DNA of 64,000 bases. It comes from Ophiura sarsii. Lineage: Eukaryota > Echinodermata > Ophiuroidea > Amphilepidida > Ophiuridae. The notes beneath the pieces were generated by a model. It ran no database searches. It saw only the letters and a list, made by a program, of their open reading frames with translations, and was not told the origin of the DNA. The position numbers were made by a program, and so were the translations under genes. Where the stretch lies: assembly GCA_035610835.1 (NCBI GenBank), contig CM069447.1, positions 39,034,057 to 39,098,056 of the forward strand. Reading direction: 5' to 3'. Position 1 is the stretch's first letter; each line of letters begins with the position of its first letter. Shown piece after piece: positions 1 through 9,944 of this stretch.

Positions 1-130
1 ATAATTTTTGCTCATTAAAAGGAGGTGCCTGGCATGCACAATATTGCCCAATATATAAGAATAGTAATAATCGATCAAAAATCGCGGTTAGGATTAGCGG
101 TTAGAATTCACATCAATGAATAAGTAAAGT

Positions 131-545
131 TTTGAATCATATTTTACATATTGATTGCAGCGTATATGTAATAATTTAAAATGTCGAAAAGGTTGTATTT
201 AATCGTGAGAAATGTCGTGGTTGGGTATGCTGTACTTTATCTGTAAATAATGTATATTGACATGTTTACAAGGAGCTATGTTACGTTTACACTGTGGGTG
301 TTACCTTATCTTTGATGGTTGGGTCAGAATTGTGCTCCAATAGAACTTCACACACTCTAGGGTTGTTCTCTGCTGCATAATGTAATGATGTTTTACCAGC
401 CTATAATATATAAGTAATGCACGGAATATTTATATAATCATTTCGTGAATCAATCTATAATAACCGAATGATTACATGCGGACACTTCACTTTGTGAAAG
501 ATAAAATGTGGGTGTGGATGGGGGTGGGGGGGGGGGGGGGGGGGG
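131..545. repeat. Segmental duplicate of the 51.5-52.9 kb ANK exon segment
   Basis: This stretch, which includes the ANK exon and both flanking intron parts, aligns by eye with 51536-52930. Shared words include ATTGATTGCAGCG, TCGTGGTTGGGTA and CTGTAAATAATG upstream and GTGAAAGAT downstream. The right-hand copy carries a 971-bp insertion that is absent here. The duplication ties gene L to gene R and provides an empty site for dating that insertion. Confidence 0.85.
305..400 (-). CDS. Gene L ankyrin-repeat exon (last in window)
   Basis: This 96-nt phase-0 exon encodes one 32-residue ankyrin repeat beginning AGKTSLHYAAENN and ending SDPTIKDK. It follows an ATTATAG acceptor (plus-strand CTATAAT at 401) and precedes a GTAACA donor at 299-304. 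It carries the ANK signature GKTxLHYAA, then VLLEHxSDP. It is closer to the gene R exon at 52690-52785 than to its neighbours at 2.7-8.3 kb: both end in TIKDK and both lack the 3-4 extra loop residues of the others. Since gene R continues from this exon type into a final ANK exon, a linker and ZU5-UPA, the corresponding gene L exons probably lie left of position 1. ANK repeats mediate protein binding; the partner is unknown. Confidence 0.85.
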
Positions 546-547
546 GG
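526..547 (+). repeat. Poly-G run
   Basis: A run of about 22 G lies within a GT/G-rich stretch (505-570). The duplicate at 52910-52935 has only GGCGGTGGGGGG, so the run expanded after the duplication or differs through assembly slippage. The Gly-rich reading frame across it is an artefact. Confidence 0.8.
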
Positions 548-2672
548 TTATGTGTGTGGGGTGTGTTCGTCATTCGCTGCTGTGTTTTTCATGAGATCGG
601 TTTGGCCTCCCTCCCGCCCCTCATCCTCAACCAAAGGGTGAGATATGGAAAAGGGCTTAACGCCATGTAATTGTTCTTGTTTGTCTTTTATTGCTGTTAA
701 ACATGATAAATGGTAGGTTGGAGGATTGAGCCTGGGATGCGAGGTCAGGGAGGTCGCAGGGTGGTATTACGCTGGAGATAGGAGATGTGCTGCCCGGTGA
801 CCCCTCGGGGATCCCTTGCCTCCCCGGCTCTATACTGTCATACTTGACGGAGTTTGTCGAATATCAGGAGCATGGGAAATGCCGAAATTGAGAATCTTGT
901 AAACATATATGTAATATTGTTTATTATAAAGCCTTATAAATAATGCATTGTTTGTTCTCGTGTTAGGCAATGGCCTAACGTTCTCATGAATATAAACGTT
1001 GGTGGATTCAATCACTATTTTGTCATGTGCTTCTCTACACAATCGATTGTTTTGAATTTCTCTTATACTTTAACATGGGCCAAATTTAAGTTACCCCACT
1101 TGACGCTTCTTTTTCAGTAAATGCTGGTCTGTGTCGTAATGAAGAATGCAAATGGAAACTAATTAGGTATTGTTTTGTCATAGGTAAATTAGTTGCTGAA
1201 TACACCCACCATGTGGGTGAGGCAGTTGCAATTTGTAGATACACACATAATTATGTAGCAGGGTAATAACTAGATACTGTTGTTTTAATTATACCAGATT
1301 AAGAAATGTCACTACAAAACGTTTCTCAAAATTTGACAATTAAACTTGTTGTTTTTTGTGGGCCAAAATTACCCATCAAGGGTCAAAGTATCCCCATTCA
1401 AATATTGTTTGTGGTGTTGCAATAGTCCTTATTTTTAAATAATTATTAAAACATCCATTCACACACCCACCCGACCGGTGACCGCTGCGAGACGACGGAT
1501 AGCTAGGTATCGCTAAAATACATGTGCATTTAATGTATTTGATTTTAAAGTACGCGTCTAATCTGGGCCACTATATGCATGATCAGCGTCCGAATTAAGG
1601 AAAAAAATCTGGTTGCCCGCCGGGCAACCAAGCAGGAAATTATGGTTGCACATCACATCACCGTCACTCACACCATCATCATCTTGTTATTTTCAAACTT
1701 TTGTTCTTTCAGTTTCAGAAGTTTCTGTTGTTGGAGCTTTGGAGCTATTACTATAAACATATTGAGATTGAGAATCTCGACCACAAAAAACTTGAACTTG
1801 AATATACATGTACTTGTAAGTACATGTATATTCAAGTTCAAGTTTTTATAGATATAGATATTTTTATTGTAGTACATGATATAAATGTAAATGTTGAGTT
1901 GACAATTCAAGTTGGGTTATATATTGGAATTGTTAAGGTACACGTAAGTAGGGTTAGTTAGTGTTGCTGTGCGTGCTGTTGTTGTTGCTGCTGATGCTGA
2001 ATTAGCCTTCAATCCTCCACCTCAACACATTTATTTCACGGACAACCAATAACGTAATTATTTTTGTCTTTGATATCTGGTAAAAAATTGGCGCATGCGA
2101 CAAATATTGTGGGACGATGTTAATCTATATGAACATTAACCTCGCTATTTACTATTATGATCTTACTCTCCAGTTTCGCTCTCAAAGTTACATCGTTAGT
2201 AATTAACGCTGCAGTTAGGGCATAAGTGCTAGCGAGGTAGCTTACCTTACCTAGCTTATAGTAAGTTACGCCAATTTGGTGCACTCGGCCGTATATATTT
2301 TAAACTCTTATAAAACTGATCCCCATCAGTTGCAAGTTTAAAAAGACAGCGATTGCTCATATTCCTGGTTGCCTGGCATCTTTATCTACTGTACAATTCT
2401 CATTACGAGAATGATTCTATAAATTGAAATTTATAGTAACTCAAAATAATGTAAATTTAGATGATATAGTGATGAAATGTTATCAGTCTATAGCAATAAT
2501 AAAGAGAGTTATTTATTGATAATTTATAATTTAAATATTTCTAATATTGTTATTTAATGTTTATAGATATCGTGATAAAATGTCGCTGTTAGGTATGGCA
2601 TGAAGCAATAAAATAGCATCGGCTATCAATTGCAATATGCAATAATGACCCCAATATGGGCGTATACTATAC
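548..2672 (-). other. Gene L intron sequence
   Basis: No exon was recognised here between the ANK exons at 305 and 2673. The stretch is AT-rich. It contains a GC palindrome at 1611-1629 (GGTTGCCCG arms) and the perfect hairpin at 1786-1847. From about 2280 it merges into the repeating intron module (words such as ATCCCCATCAGTTGCAAG and TACTGTACAATTCTCATTACGAG) that recurs near 2.9, 3.9, 5.9 and 8.5 kb. Confidence 0.5.
1786..1847. repeat. 62-nt near-perfect hairpin
   Basis: Two 30-nt arms (AAAAACTTGAACTTGAATAT and onward) pair perfectly around a 2-nt loop. The sequence sits in an intron of gene L. It could be a tiny MITE remnant, or a cruciform or processing hairpin. No microRNA-like bulges are visible. 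Confidence 0.8.
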
Positions 2673-2777
2673 CTCATCTTTGATGTTTGGATCGGACTTG
2701 TGCTCCAATAGAACTCTACAAGTTTTATCAGGTCCGTAATCATTCGCCGCAGCATAGTGTAATGGTGTTTTACCAGT
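2673..2777 (-). CDS. Gene L ankyrin-repeat exon
   Basis: This 105-nt, 35-codon, phase-0 exon encodes one ankyrin repeat: TGKTPLHYAA, the loop ANDYGPDKT, then VLLEHKSDPNIKDE. The acceptor is ATATTACAG (2778-2786 on plus) and the donor is GTATAG (2667-2672). Both sites are shared with the exons at 3568, 5606 and 8236, so this is a tandemly duplicated exon. Because the length is a multiple of three and both ends are phase 0, exons can be added or skipped without breaking frame. Differences among copies concentrate in the loop between the two ANK helices. The longer open frames overlapping this exon are in other phases and are spurious. Confidence 0.88.
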
Positions 2778-3154
2778 CTGTAATATCAAGAAAACATTTA
2801 TACTACTCTACTAAAGCCACGTGTCACCATTATGTAAAGGATAGATATGTACGGTTATATCTAAATTACCACTAAATCCCCTTATAAAATTGATCAGTTG
2901 CATGTTTAAAAAACGTTTGGCTCATATTCCTGGTTGTGTGGAATCTTTCTCTACTGTAGTCATTATGCGAATGATTCTATACATTGAAAATACAGTAACT
3001 CAACATAATGTAATTCAATAAAAGTAGATGAGATGTTGTTGTTGGTTTATAGATCAATCAGTCTAGAGCCACATGTTAAGAATAAAGTGACTGATTTATC
3101 AATAATGTACTGAATAAAATATTTGTAATATTGTAATTTAATGTTTAGATATCG

Positions 3155-3445
3155 TAATGAAATAGTAATAATAATAATGATAATAATAAAAATAATAATA
3201 GTGACATATTCACTCTAAATAAGAGCGCTCAAGGCACAATATATTTAAAAAAATACAATATATATAAAAACCCGATAAACAACAACAATAAATCTACTTA
3301 TTTTTTTACAAAAAGTCTCCGACATCAGATGTGTTTTCAACAGTTTTTTGAAGATTGTAACAGTTTTTGCAGTTTGTATATAAATAGGAAGTTCATCCCA
3401 GAGACGAGGAGCCGCAATAACAAAATACCTGTCTCCCAAGAGCGC
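3155..3445 (-). mobile_element. LINE 3' fragment inserted in an ANK module
   Basis: The minus strand encodes the C-terminal end of a reverse-transcriptase ORF with the family signature YFVIAAPRLWDELPIYI and FKKLLKTHL, the typical tail of CR1/L2-like LINEs. Downstream (to the left) come a GCGCC..GCGC hairpin motif and an ATT/AAT-rich tail at 3155-3205, as at the 3' ends of the LINEs ending near 36.84 and 63.25 kb. It is strongly 5'-truncated, with no intact domain. Confidence 0.75.
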
Positions 3446-3567
3446 TTATATATAGTTTCTTGAAGAAGTTGCATTTGAAATATCGTTGTTTAGCATGAAG
3501 CAATAAAATAGCATCGGCTCTCAACTTCAATATGCAATACTGACACCAATATGGGTTTATACTATAC

Positions 3568-3672
3568 CTCATCTTTGATGTTTGGGTCGGACTTGTGCTC
3601 CAATAGAACTTTACAGATCTTATCAGGTCCGTAATGATTCGCCGCTGCATATTGTAATGGTGTTTTACCAGT
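3568..3672 (-). CDS. Gene L ankyrin-repeat exon
   Basis: This 35-codon phase-0 exon encodes TGKTPLQYAA, the loop ANHYGPDKI, then VLLEHKSDPNIKDE. It uses an ATATTACAG acceptor and a GTATAG donor like its neighbours. The usual H of LHYAA is Q here; this is a mild ANK deviation, since the TPLH tetrapeptide His normally caps the hairpin. It lies 790 nt from the next exon, with a LINE fragment inserted between. The frame is intact, with no sign of decay. Confidence 0.87.
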
Positions 3673-4149
3673 CTGTAATATAAAAAATGATATTCATAAC
3701 ATTTACACACTCGTTATGTCATTCATTCAATAATCACAGGATAATTACTTGTGGAACTATGTTACTCTACTAAAGCAACATGTCACCATTATGTAAAGAA
3801 TATCTAAGGTTATCTAAATTACCACTAAATCACCTAATATATTTTAAGTCTTATAACATTGATCCCCATCAATTGCAAGTTTAAAAAGACAAAACACGTT
3901 TGGCTCATATTCCTGGTGGTCTGGAATATTTCTCTACTGTACAATTCTCATTACGAGAATGATCTAAAATTGAAAAAAGAATAAGTAACTCAAAAAAATG
4001 TAATTTAATTTGAGTAGAGTAGAGTGGTGAAATGTTGTTCTTGGTTTATAGATCAATCAGTCTATAGCAACATGTTACCATTCTTTCTAGAATAAAATGA
4101 TTTATTTATTAATCATGTACTAATTCAAAATCAAAAGATTTAATGCTTT

Positions 4150-4362
4150 TGTCAGCACAATATTTCTTTATAACTCAGAACTATAATGGACGATGACTAC
4201 CAAAATGGAAAATAAAGTGGATGTTACGCAACACATATTTCTAAGACAACTCATGAATGTGACGAAACTGGACAAGATAAAGAACTCAGACTTATACGAA
4301 AGAACAGAGACACAGCCCTGGACGGATTAGGACGGAAAGCGTATAGATGATGATGATGACTA
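4150..4362 (+). mobile_element. LINE 3' fragment
   Basis: The plus strand reads LRQLMNVTKLDKIKNSDLYER and then, after a frame change, LDGLGRKAY. This resembles the extreme C-terminus of RTE/L2-like reverse transcriptases. A short (GAT)n stretch follows at 4346-4360, possibly the 3' tail. It lies inside a duplicated gene L intron module. Recognition rests on short motifs only. Confidence 0.4.
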
Positions 4363-4760
4363 ATTCAAAACTGTATTTGTAATTTTGTAAATGTAATACT
4401 TGATATCGTGATAAAATGTAGAAAATATCAAAATACGAGAATGATTCTATAAATTCAAGATATAGTAACTCAAAATAATGTAATTTAGATACATTGATGA
4501 AATGTTGTTTTGGGTTCATGGATCAATCAGTTTATAGCAACATGTTACCTTTCTTTCAAGAATAAAGTAATTTATGTCAACCATCAATGTTTTGGTGATG
4601 ATATATTTTAATGAACCAGACTTTGCCTCCACGCATGCCTGGTTCTGTGTGTGGGGTGGGGGTGGGGGGGGGGGGGGTGGGCATGTGGTGGGGATGTGTG
4701 TGTGTGTTATCTCAGTCTGGTGTTGATTGTGTCAATCATCTTCCTTGCCGTGTCATCAGT

Positions 4761-5369
4761 CGTCCCCTTAAAACCAGAACTGTGTATGTCCATTTTGGGC
4801 AAAATTTAGTTAGTACCACCATAATAGTAGTTAATCGAGCCTTCATCTACGCCGCCACAAGTGTCTATGTCCAATCTAAACAAATAGAGGGCTCCCTAGG
4901 AATTCCAATAATGTATGTCCATTTCTTTTTCAAATCTTAGTGCCAAAACTGTCTATGTGCCATGTCTATGTCAATTAACAATTTATTTATTTTTCAGCCA
5001 AAACTGACTATGTCCAACATGTTATTGGACTAGCACTTACATGCATCTGTGTGCAGTCTGTATTGCGTAAGCAATTGATTGAAGCGCGATATTACTGAAA
5101 TAAAATTGTATTTTTTCTGACTTAATACGTAGATTGATCACCATGGCTGTTACGATTGTCACATTCTTCAACCAGAACTGTATATGTCCATTTTTTTCGA
5201 ACACCCGGGGGTCTTTGGTATGATGCTCATAAATCAATTTTTTACAATGTATGAGTAAAGATTTAGACTTTATTTGAATTTTCTGATTTTTCAGCTTCCA
5301 TTGAACTTTCAAACACGTTTTTCTCAAAATGCAATGTTTGGACATATACATTTCTGGTTTAAGGGGACG
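4761..5369. mobile_element. 609-bp MITE with CAGT target duplication
   Basis: Terminal inverted repeats run from CGTCCCCTTAAAACCAGAA at the left to the complement of the same at the right, with only small mismatches over about 29 nt. CAGT flanks both ends (4757-4760 and 5370-5373). The duplicated intron segment at 7926-8085 has the same flanks without the insert (GTCATCAGT followed by TTCTTCGC around 8006-8014), a natural empty site. No transposase is encoded; open frames inside are low-complexity. The superfamily is not assigned. Confidence 0.85.
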
Positions 5370-5605
5370 CAGTCTTCTTCGCTTAGCGTCGTGTGCATGC
5401 ACCGTTATCGTGTCGTGCCGTCTCTTGTCTGACTTTAATACATTATTAATAAGGTACTGATTCAAATATTTGTAATAATTGTAAAATTGATACTTATAGA
5501 TATTGTGATGAAATGTCACTATTCGGTATGGCATGTAGCAATGAAATAGCATCGGCTATCAAATGCAAAATGCAATACTGACACCAATATGGGTGTATAC
5601 TATAC

Positions 5606-5713
5606 CTCATCTTTGATGTTTGGGTCGGAATTGTGCTCCAATAGAACTTTACAAATATTATCATGTCCGTAATAATGATTAGCTGCTGCATAGTGTAATG
5701 GTGTTTTACCATT
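5606..5713 (-). CDS. Gene L ankyrin-repeat exon
   Basis: This 36-codon phase-0 exon encodes NGKTPLHYAA, the loop ANHYYGHDNI, then VLLEHNSDPNIKDE. The acceptor is ATATTGTAG instead of ATATTACAG, and the first codon is AAT (Asn) instead of ACT (Thr). The donor is GTATAG. The extra Tyr in the loop is shared with the 6298 exon, so these two form a subtype. The frame is open and no disabling change is seen. Confidence 0.87.
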
Positions 5714-6297
5714 CTACAATATAAAGATAATATACATATTATTTACACTCTCATTATTTGTGATTCATTCAATAATCACAGAAGAATTGCATGCTCGAGG
5801 AAATATATTAATCTACTGAAGCAATATGCCACCATTCTATAAAGGTTAAATGTGTCCGGTTATATCAAAATTACCACTAAACCACCTTATACATTTTAAA
5901 CTCTTATAACATCGATCCCCATCAGTTACAAGTTTAAAAAGACAAACTACGTTTGGCCCATATTCCTGGTTGCCTGGCATATTTCTCTACGGTACAAGTC
6001 TCATTACGGGAATGAGTCTCTAAATTGAAAATATAGTAACTAAAAATAATATAATTTAATATTAGTAGATATAGTGATGAGATGTTGTTGTTGGTTTATG
6101 GATCAATCATTTTATAGCAGGATGTTACTATTCTTTCAAGAAAAAAGGGATTGATTTATTAATGATGTAATATTGTAATTCATGTTTATAGAAATCGTGA
6201 TGAAATGTCGGTGATCGGTATGGCATGGAGAAATAAAACAGCATCGACAATCAATTGCAATATGCAAAACTGTCACCAATATGGGTGTATAATATAC

Positions 6298-6405
6298 CTC
6301 ATCTTTGATGTTTGGGTCGGACTTGTGTTCCAATAGAACTTTACACATTTTATCACGTCCGTAATAACGATTCGCTGCTGCATAATGTAATGGTGTTTTA
6401 CCAGT
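6298..6405 (-). CDS. Gene L ankyrin-repeat exon
   Basis: This 36-codon phase-0 exon encodes TGKTPLHYAA, the loop ANRYYGRDKM, then VLLEHKSDPNIKDE. The acceptor is ATATTACAG and the donor is GTATAT. It is only about 585 nt from the 5606 exon. The loop differs from its neighbours mainly at positions occupied by R/H/D/N, consistent with a binding-surface role, though that is inference. Confidence 0.87.
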
Positions 6406-6466
6406 CTGTAATATAAAGAGAATGATTCTATCAATTGAAAATATAGTAATTCAAAATAATGTAATA

Positions 6467-7802
6467 CGAGGGGCGTTCAATAAATACCTGCAACCATTGT
6501 TTTTCTCCACTCATGCGCGACGTATGCCAACTAGAATTAGGGGAATTTTAAAATATGGGTCTTTATCTTTCCTCGCTATGCATGAATGAACAATATCGTT
6601 TGTGGGATTACGTAATGGCACATGCGTAAAATCAATACTCTCTTGACACTGCATAAAAAAAATGATCAGGGTGGAGAATATTTGCAAGCAATTTGATGCA
6701 CTGTTACTTTTTTCAAAATATCTCAAGAACCGATGCATGGAATAAGTTTCCGTTTGAAACAGTGATAGACCAGTACTATGTGCTCAACATTACTTATTTT
6801 CAAATGCAAGTTATGGAGAAAATCACTTATTATGTAACATTAAAACGTCATCTTCTCGTCATAGCTTAAAAGAAATTTGTAATGAATAAACAGTAAAGGT
6901 CAAGGTATCCAACCGCAAGATTTGGCTTAAACCTCTTGTTCCTCATTGTTACATGTTATAGATTTAAACGGGAGATTATAAAGACAATATCTGAAACCGT
7001 GAAAACTTTAATACAATGAAGCGCTTATTACCCAATTTGAGTAAATTCACTATACTGACCATAACATTAAATAAATAAATAAATGTTTACATTTTTTAAC
7101 TTTGTATATGTATTGAAATTCACCACAGTTCTTGTTTTCTTAAATTCAATTCCTTATCTGTAACTTTTACGTTGGTTGCAGTAATTGTTTAACATTTCTG
7201 CTCATTATGAGCGCTTTCTGACCACCGTGCGTTCTACGCATGCGCAGATTTTTATTCCAAGCTCAACAATTTTCGATGTATTTATTGATACCCTGTCATC
7301 TATACAATAACGAATCCTGCATTTGCTGTGGTATTTCAGGAAATCCCAATTGTTGGCTATAACTATCATTTTCATTTCTTTGGATTTTCGGCATTTTGGG
7401 GCTCACAGTCAAAGCCTAATGTTGACCAAGATAAGATGCAGTGTATTTCCAAAAGTTGTCTTTGACAGAACCTCACCATTTAGGACCTCATTGAACATGG
7501 TCTCTGGTTTCACGATGCAAAATGTTAGACTTGCACACTTATACGGAACAAAGTTCTGCTCATTTCAATATACGTGCTATCAAGCTAATTCAAAATTCCT
7601 GCCAAAGTGGCATGTTTTTCACTGTCCAAATATGGGTTATTTTATGCTAATGGTATTACGTAATTATGAGCATTCAGTAAATCCAGATTGTGTTAAATGA
7701 TAGAATAAGGTTCATACTTTATAATGTACCCACTTAGATTTCACAGAATCACTCAGGTGTGGAGAACAACAATAGTTGCGGGTATTTATTGAATGCCCCT
7801 CG
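6467..7802. mobile_element. 1.34-kb mariner-type TIR element
   Basis: The ends are 33-nt inverted repeats starting CGAGGGG(C)(G/A)TTCAATAAAT with 30 of 33 matches, flanked by TA (6465-6466 and 7803-7804). The duplicated intron at about 6045-6070 lacks the insert. The TIR form matches Tc1/mariner-type elements. I could not recognise a transposase or DDE/D motif in any frame (the 125-codon plus-strand frame at 7323-7700 matches nothing I know), so it is probably non-autonomous or decayed. Confidence 0.85.
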
Positions 7803-8235
7803 TATATTAGTAGATATAGTGATGGTATGTTGTTGCTGGGTTATAGATCAATCAGTCGAGCAACATGTTACCTTTCTCTCAAGAATAAAGTGATTTATTT
7901 TAACCATCAGTGTTTTGGTGATGGTTTTATTTAATGAACCAGACTTGGCCTCCACGCATGCGTCTTGGGTTGTTTGAGTCAGAATTGTTCCTTGCCGTGT
8001 CATCAGTGTTCTTCGCCTCGTGTCGTGTGCAAATGCACCGTTCTCGTGTCGTGCTGTCCCTTGTCTGACTTTTATACATTATTACTGATTCAAATATTTG
8101 TAATATTATTGAAAAATTAATACGTATAGATATCGTGACGAAATGTCGCTGTTGGGTATGGCATGAAGCAATAAAATAGCATAGGCTATCAATTGCAATA
8201 TGCAATACTGACACCAATATGGGTGTATACTATAC

Positions 8236-8340
8236 CTCATCTTTGATGATTGGGTCAGACTTGTGCTCTAATAGAACTTTACAAATCTTATCAGATTCGT
8301 CATCATTTGCTGCTGCATAGTGTAATGGTGTTTTACCAGT
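8236..8340 (-). CDS. Gene L ankyrin-repeat exon
   Basis: This 35-codon phase-0 exon encodes TGKTPLHYAA, the loop ANDDESDKI, then VLLEHKSDPIIKDE. The acceptor is ATATTACAG and the donor is GTATAG. It is the most upstream intact copy of the tandem ANK exon array; the next candidate upstream (9601-9651) is broken. The acidic DDES loop contrasts with the HYYG/RYYG loops of the following copies. Confidence 0.87.
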
Positions 8341-8690
8341 CTGTAATATAAAGATTATGTACATAACATTTAACCTCTTATTATGTTATTTATTCAATAA
8401 TAACGGAAGAATTACTTTGTTACTCAATTCCGTAAAGGATAAATGTGTACGGATATATATATATATAAATTACCACTAAATCTCCTTATACTGTTTTAAA
8501 ACTCTTACAAAATTGATCTACATCAGTTGCAAGTTTAAAAGACAAACTACGTTTGGCTCATATTTCGGGTTGTCCGCAATCTTTCTCTACTGTACAATTC
8601 TTCTTACGAGCATTAACACTAAATGGTTGATCGCAGTATCTATGCACTAATGTATAATGTCGGTAAGTTTGGATTGTACGAAGCGTTTAA

Positions 8691-8985
8691 AGTGCCATTA
8701 GATGGCTACATAATTATCTTGACAAGTCGACATATTATCAACGTTATGTTGAGATAGTCACATATTTGTGTCACATTCTTGACTTAAACAGTTTTATTAG
8801 TCGTCATGATGATATAGACTATCTTGTCAAGTTGACTTCACAAAAAGTAAATGTCGTCATGGTGAGATAGATTATCTCGTCAAGTCGACTTCACAAAAAG
8901 TAGATGTTGTCATGGTGAGATAGATTTGCTTGCCAAGTTGACTTTATAAAAAGTGAATGTCGTCATGTGCACATCTAATGGCACT
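8691..8985. mobile_element. 295-bp TTAA-flanked MITE with internal 53-bp tandem repeats
   Basis: Perfect inverted ends (AGTGCCATTAGATG and its complement) are flanked by TTAA at 8687-8690 and 8986-8989. The symmetry extends 4 nt further outward (GCGT/ACGC), so the target may have been the palindrome GCGTTTAAACGC. Inside, a 53-bp unit starting GTCGTCATG repeats at 8800, 8853, 8906 and (partial) 8959 with an exact period. The TTAA preference points to piggyBac-like or Kolobok-like mobilisation. There is no coding capacity. Confidence 0.85.
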
Positions 8986-9600
8986 TTAAACGCTCAGTAG
9001 GATTGTGAAGAAACGTTGTTGTTAGGTTATTTGCTAGCAATAACATAATTATGTAGCATCGGTTGCATTGAAATGCACAATACTGACATCAATGGGAGCG
9101 TAGATGTAAGATAATGCAAATGGAAACACAAACTATTTATATTTCCGTCACGTGATTCATGTAATACTATAAATCACAGAAGGATTATACTTTTGACATC
9201 CGCAAATCTTGTTCCATTGTTAGGCTTCGCATTTGTTCTCATAATTAAAACGTTTGTCATCAATGGTTGATTGATCCATCAAATTATAAAAAAATCTAAA
9301 TTATATAAATCAATACAAATTATAATCTTGATTTTATGATCATTTGAAGCTTCCCTTAGACATTAATGGTTGCTCCTCAGGGTCAGCAGTTACTGTTGAC
9401 TAGTATTAAAGTATACTAAATATGTATATCCTCATTAAAGGTTGATTCAAAAAATAATAAAGGGATTGATTTCGGACATCAATGTACACATTCAAATGAT
9501 AGGTAATGTTTCGGAATAGATATTAGCAACAAATTGTCGTTGAATTTAATTGCAATAATTATGCAATACTGACACAATGTGGATGTATAATTATACAGTA

Positions 9601-9651
9601 CCTCATCGTTGCTTGGGTCGGAATATGCTACAATAGAAGTTTACAAAAGTT
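9601..9651 (-). pseudogene. Decayed ankyrin-repeat exon
   Basis: The 3' half of an ANK exon is recognisable on the minus strand (CAAAACTT..GTAAACTTCTATTGTAGCAT, then CCGACCCAAGCAACGATGAG). An in-frame TAG replaces the GAG codon of LLEH. The 5' half, with TGKTPLHYAA, is missing and replaced by G-run repeat sequence. A GTACTG donor-like site remains. It is a dead copy at the upstream edge of the array. Confidence 0.7.
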
Positions 9652-9684
9652 ACTTGACCTGCGGCGGAACCAGCCTTATCATTT

Positions 9685-9944
9685 GGGTGGGGGGGGGGGG
9701 GGGGGGGGGGGGGTAAGAATTTATTTTAGGGGGGGGGGGGCATTTTAACGAATTTGGTATGAAAATGTGCACATACTAAAATTGTAAACATTTGGTCTAA
9801 TTTAATCTAATTTAGTAAGAAAATTTGTGCACAGGGCGGATTTGTTTTCTTTCGGTGTGTTCCTTTTAATTTTAACCCTTTTTTTTGGGGGGGGGGGGGA
9901 GTGGGGGAGGGGTAAGATTTGTTTCTTGGGGGTTCTGGGGGAAA
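9685..9944. repeat. G-run-rich dispersed repeat
   Basis: Three G-runs (about 9691-9712, 9730-9739, 9889-9899) surround a unit containing AATTTGGTATGAAAATGTGC and CATTTGGTCTAATTTAATC. A related unit lies in inverse orientation at 42425-42540 (complement of TACCAAATTAGTTAG, TAGACTAAATGTTGACAAT and GCGCACATTTTCTTAC). This is a repeat family present at least twice in the window. Confidence 0.65.

Noticed and set aside
1579..1961. Overlapping 80-90-codon frames on both strands
   Set aside because: They arise from the hairpin and AT-rich flanks; mirrored frames on opposite strands are typical of palindromes.
5037..5552. 171-codon minus-strand frame
   Set aside because: It spans the MITE end and intron and overlaps no ANK exon in frame; composition is low-complexity.
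7323..7700. 125-codon plus-strand frame inside the mariner-type element
   Set aside because: No DDE/D or helix-turn-helix pattern of a mariner transposase could be seen; probably chance or a decayed remnant.
8800..8985. CRISPR-like array (regular 53-bp units)
   Set aside because: Units are contiguous tandem repeats without unique spacers, inside a MITE in animal DNA.
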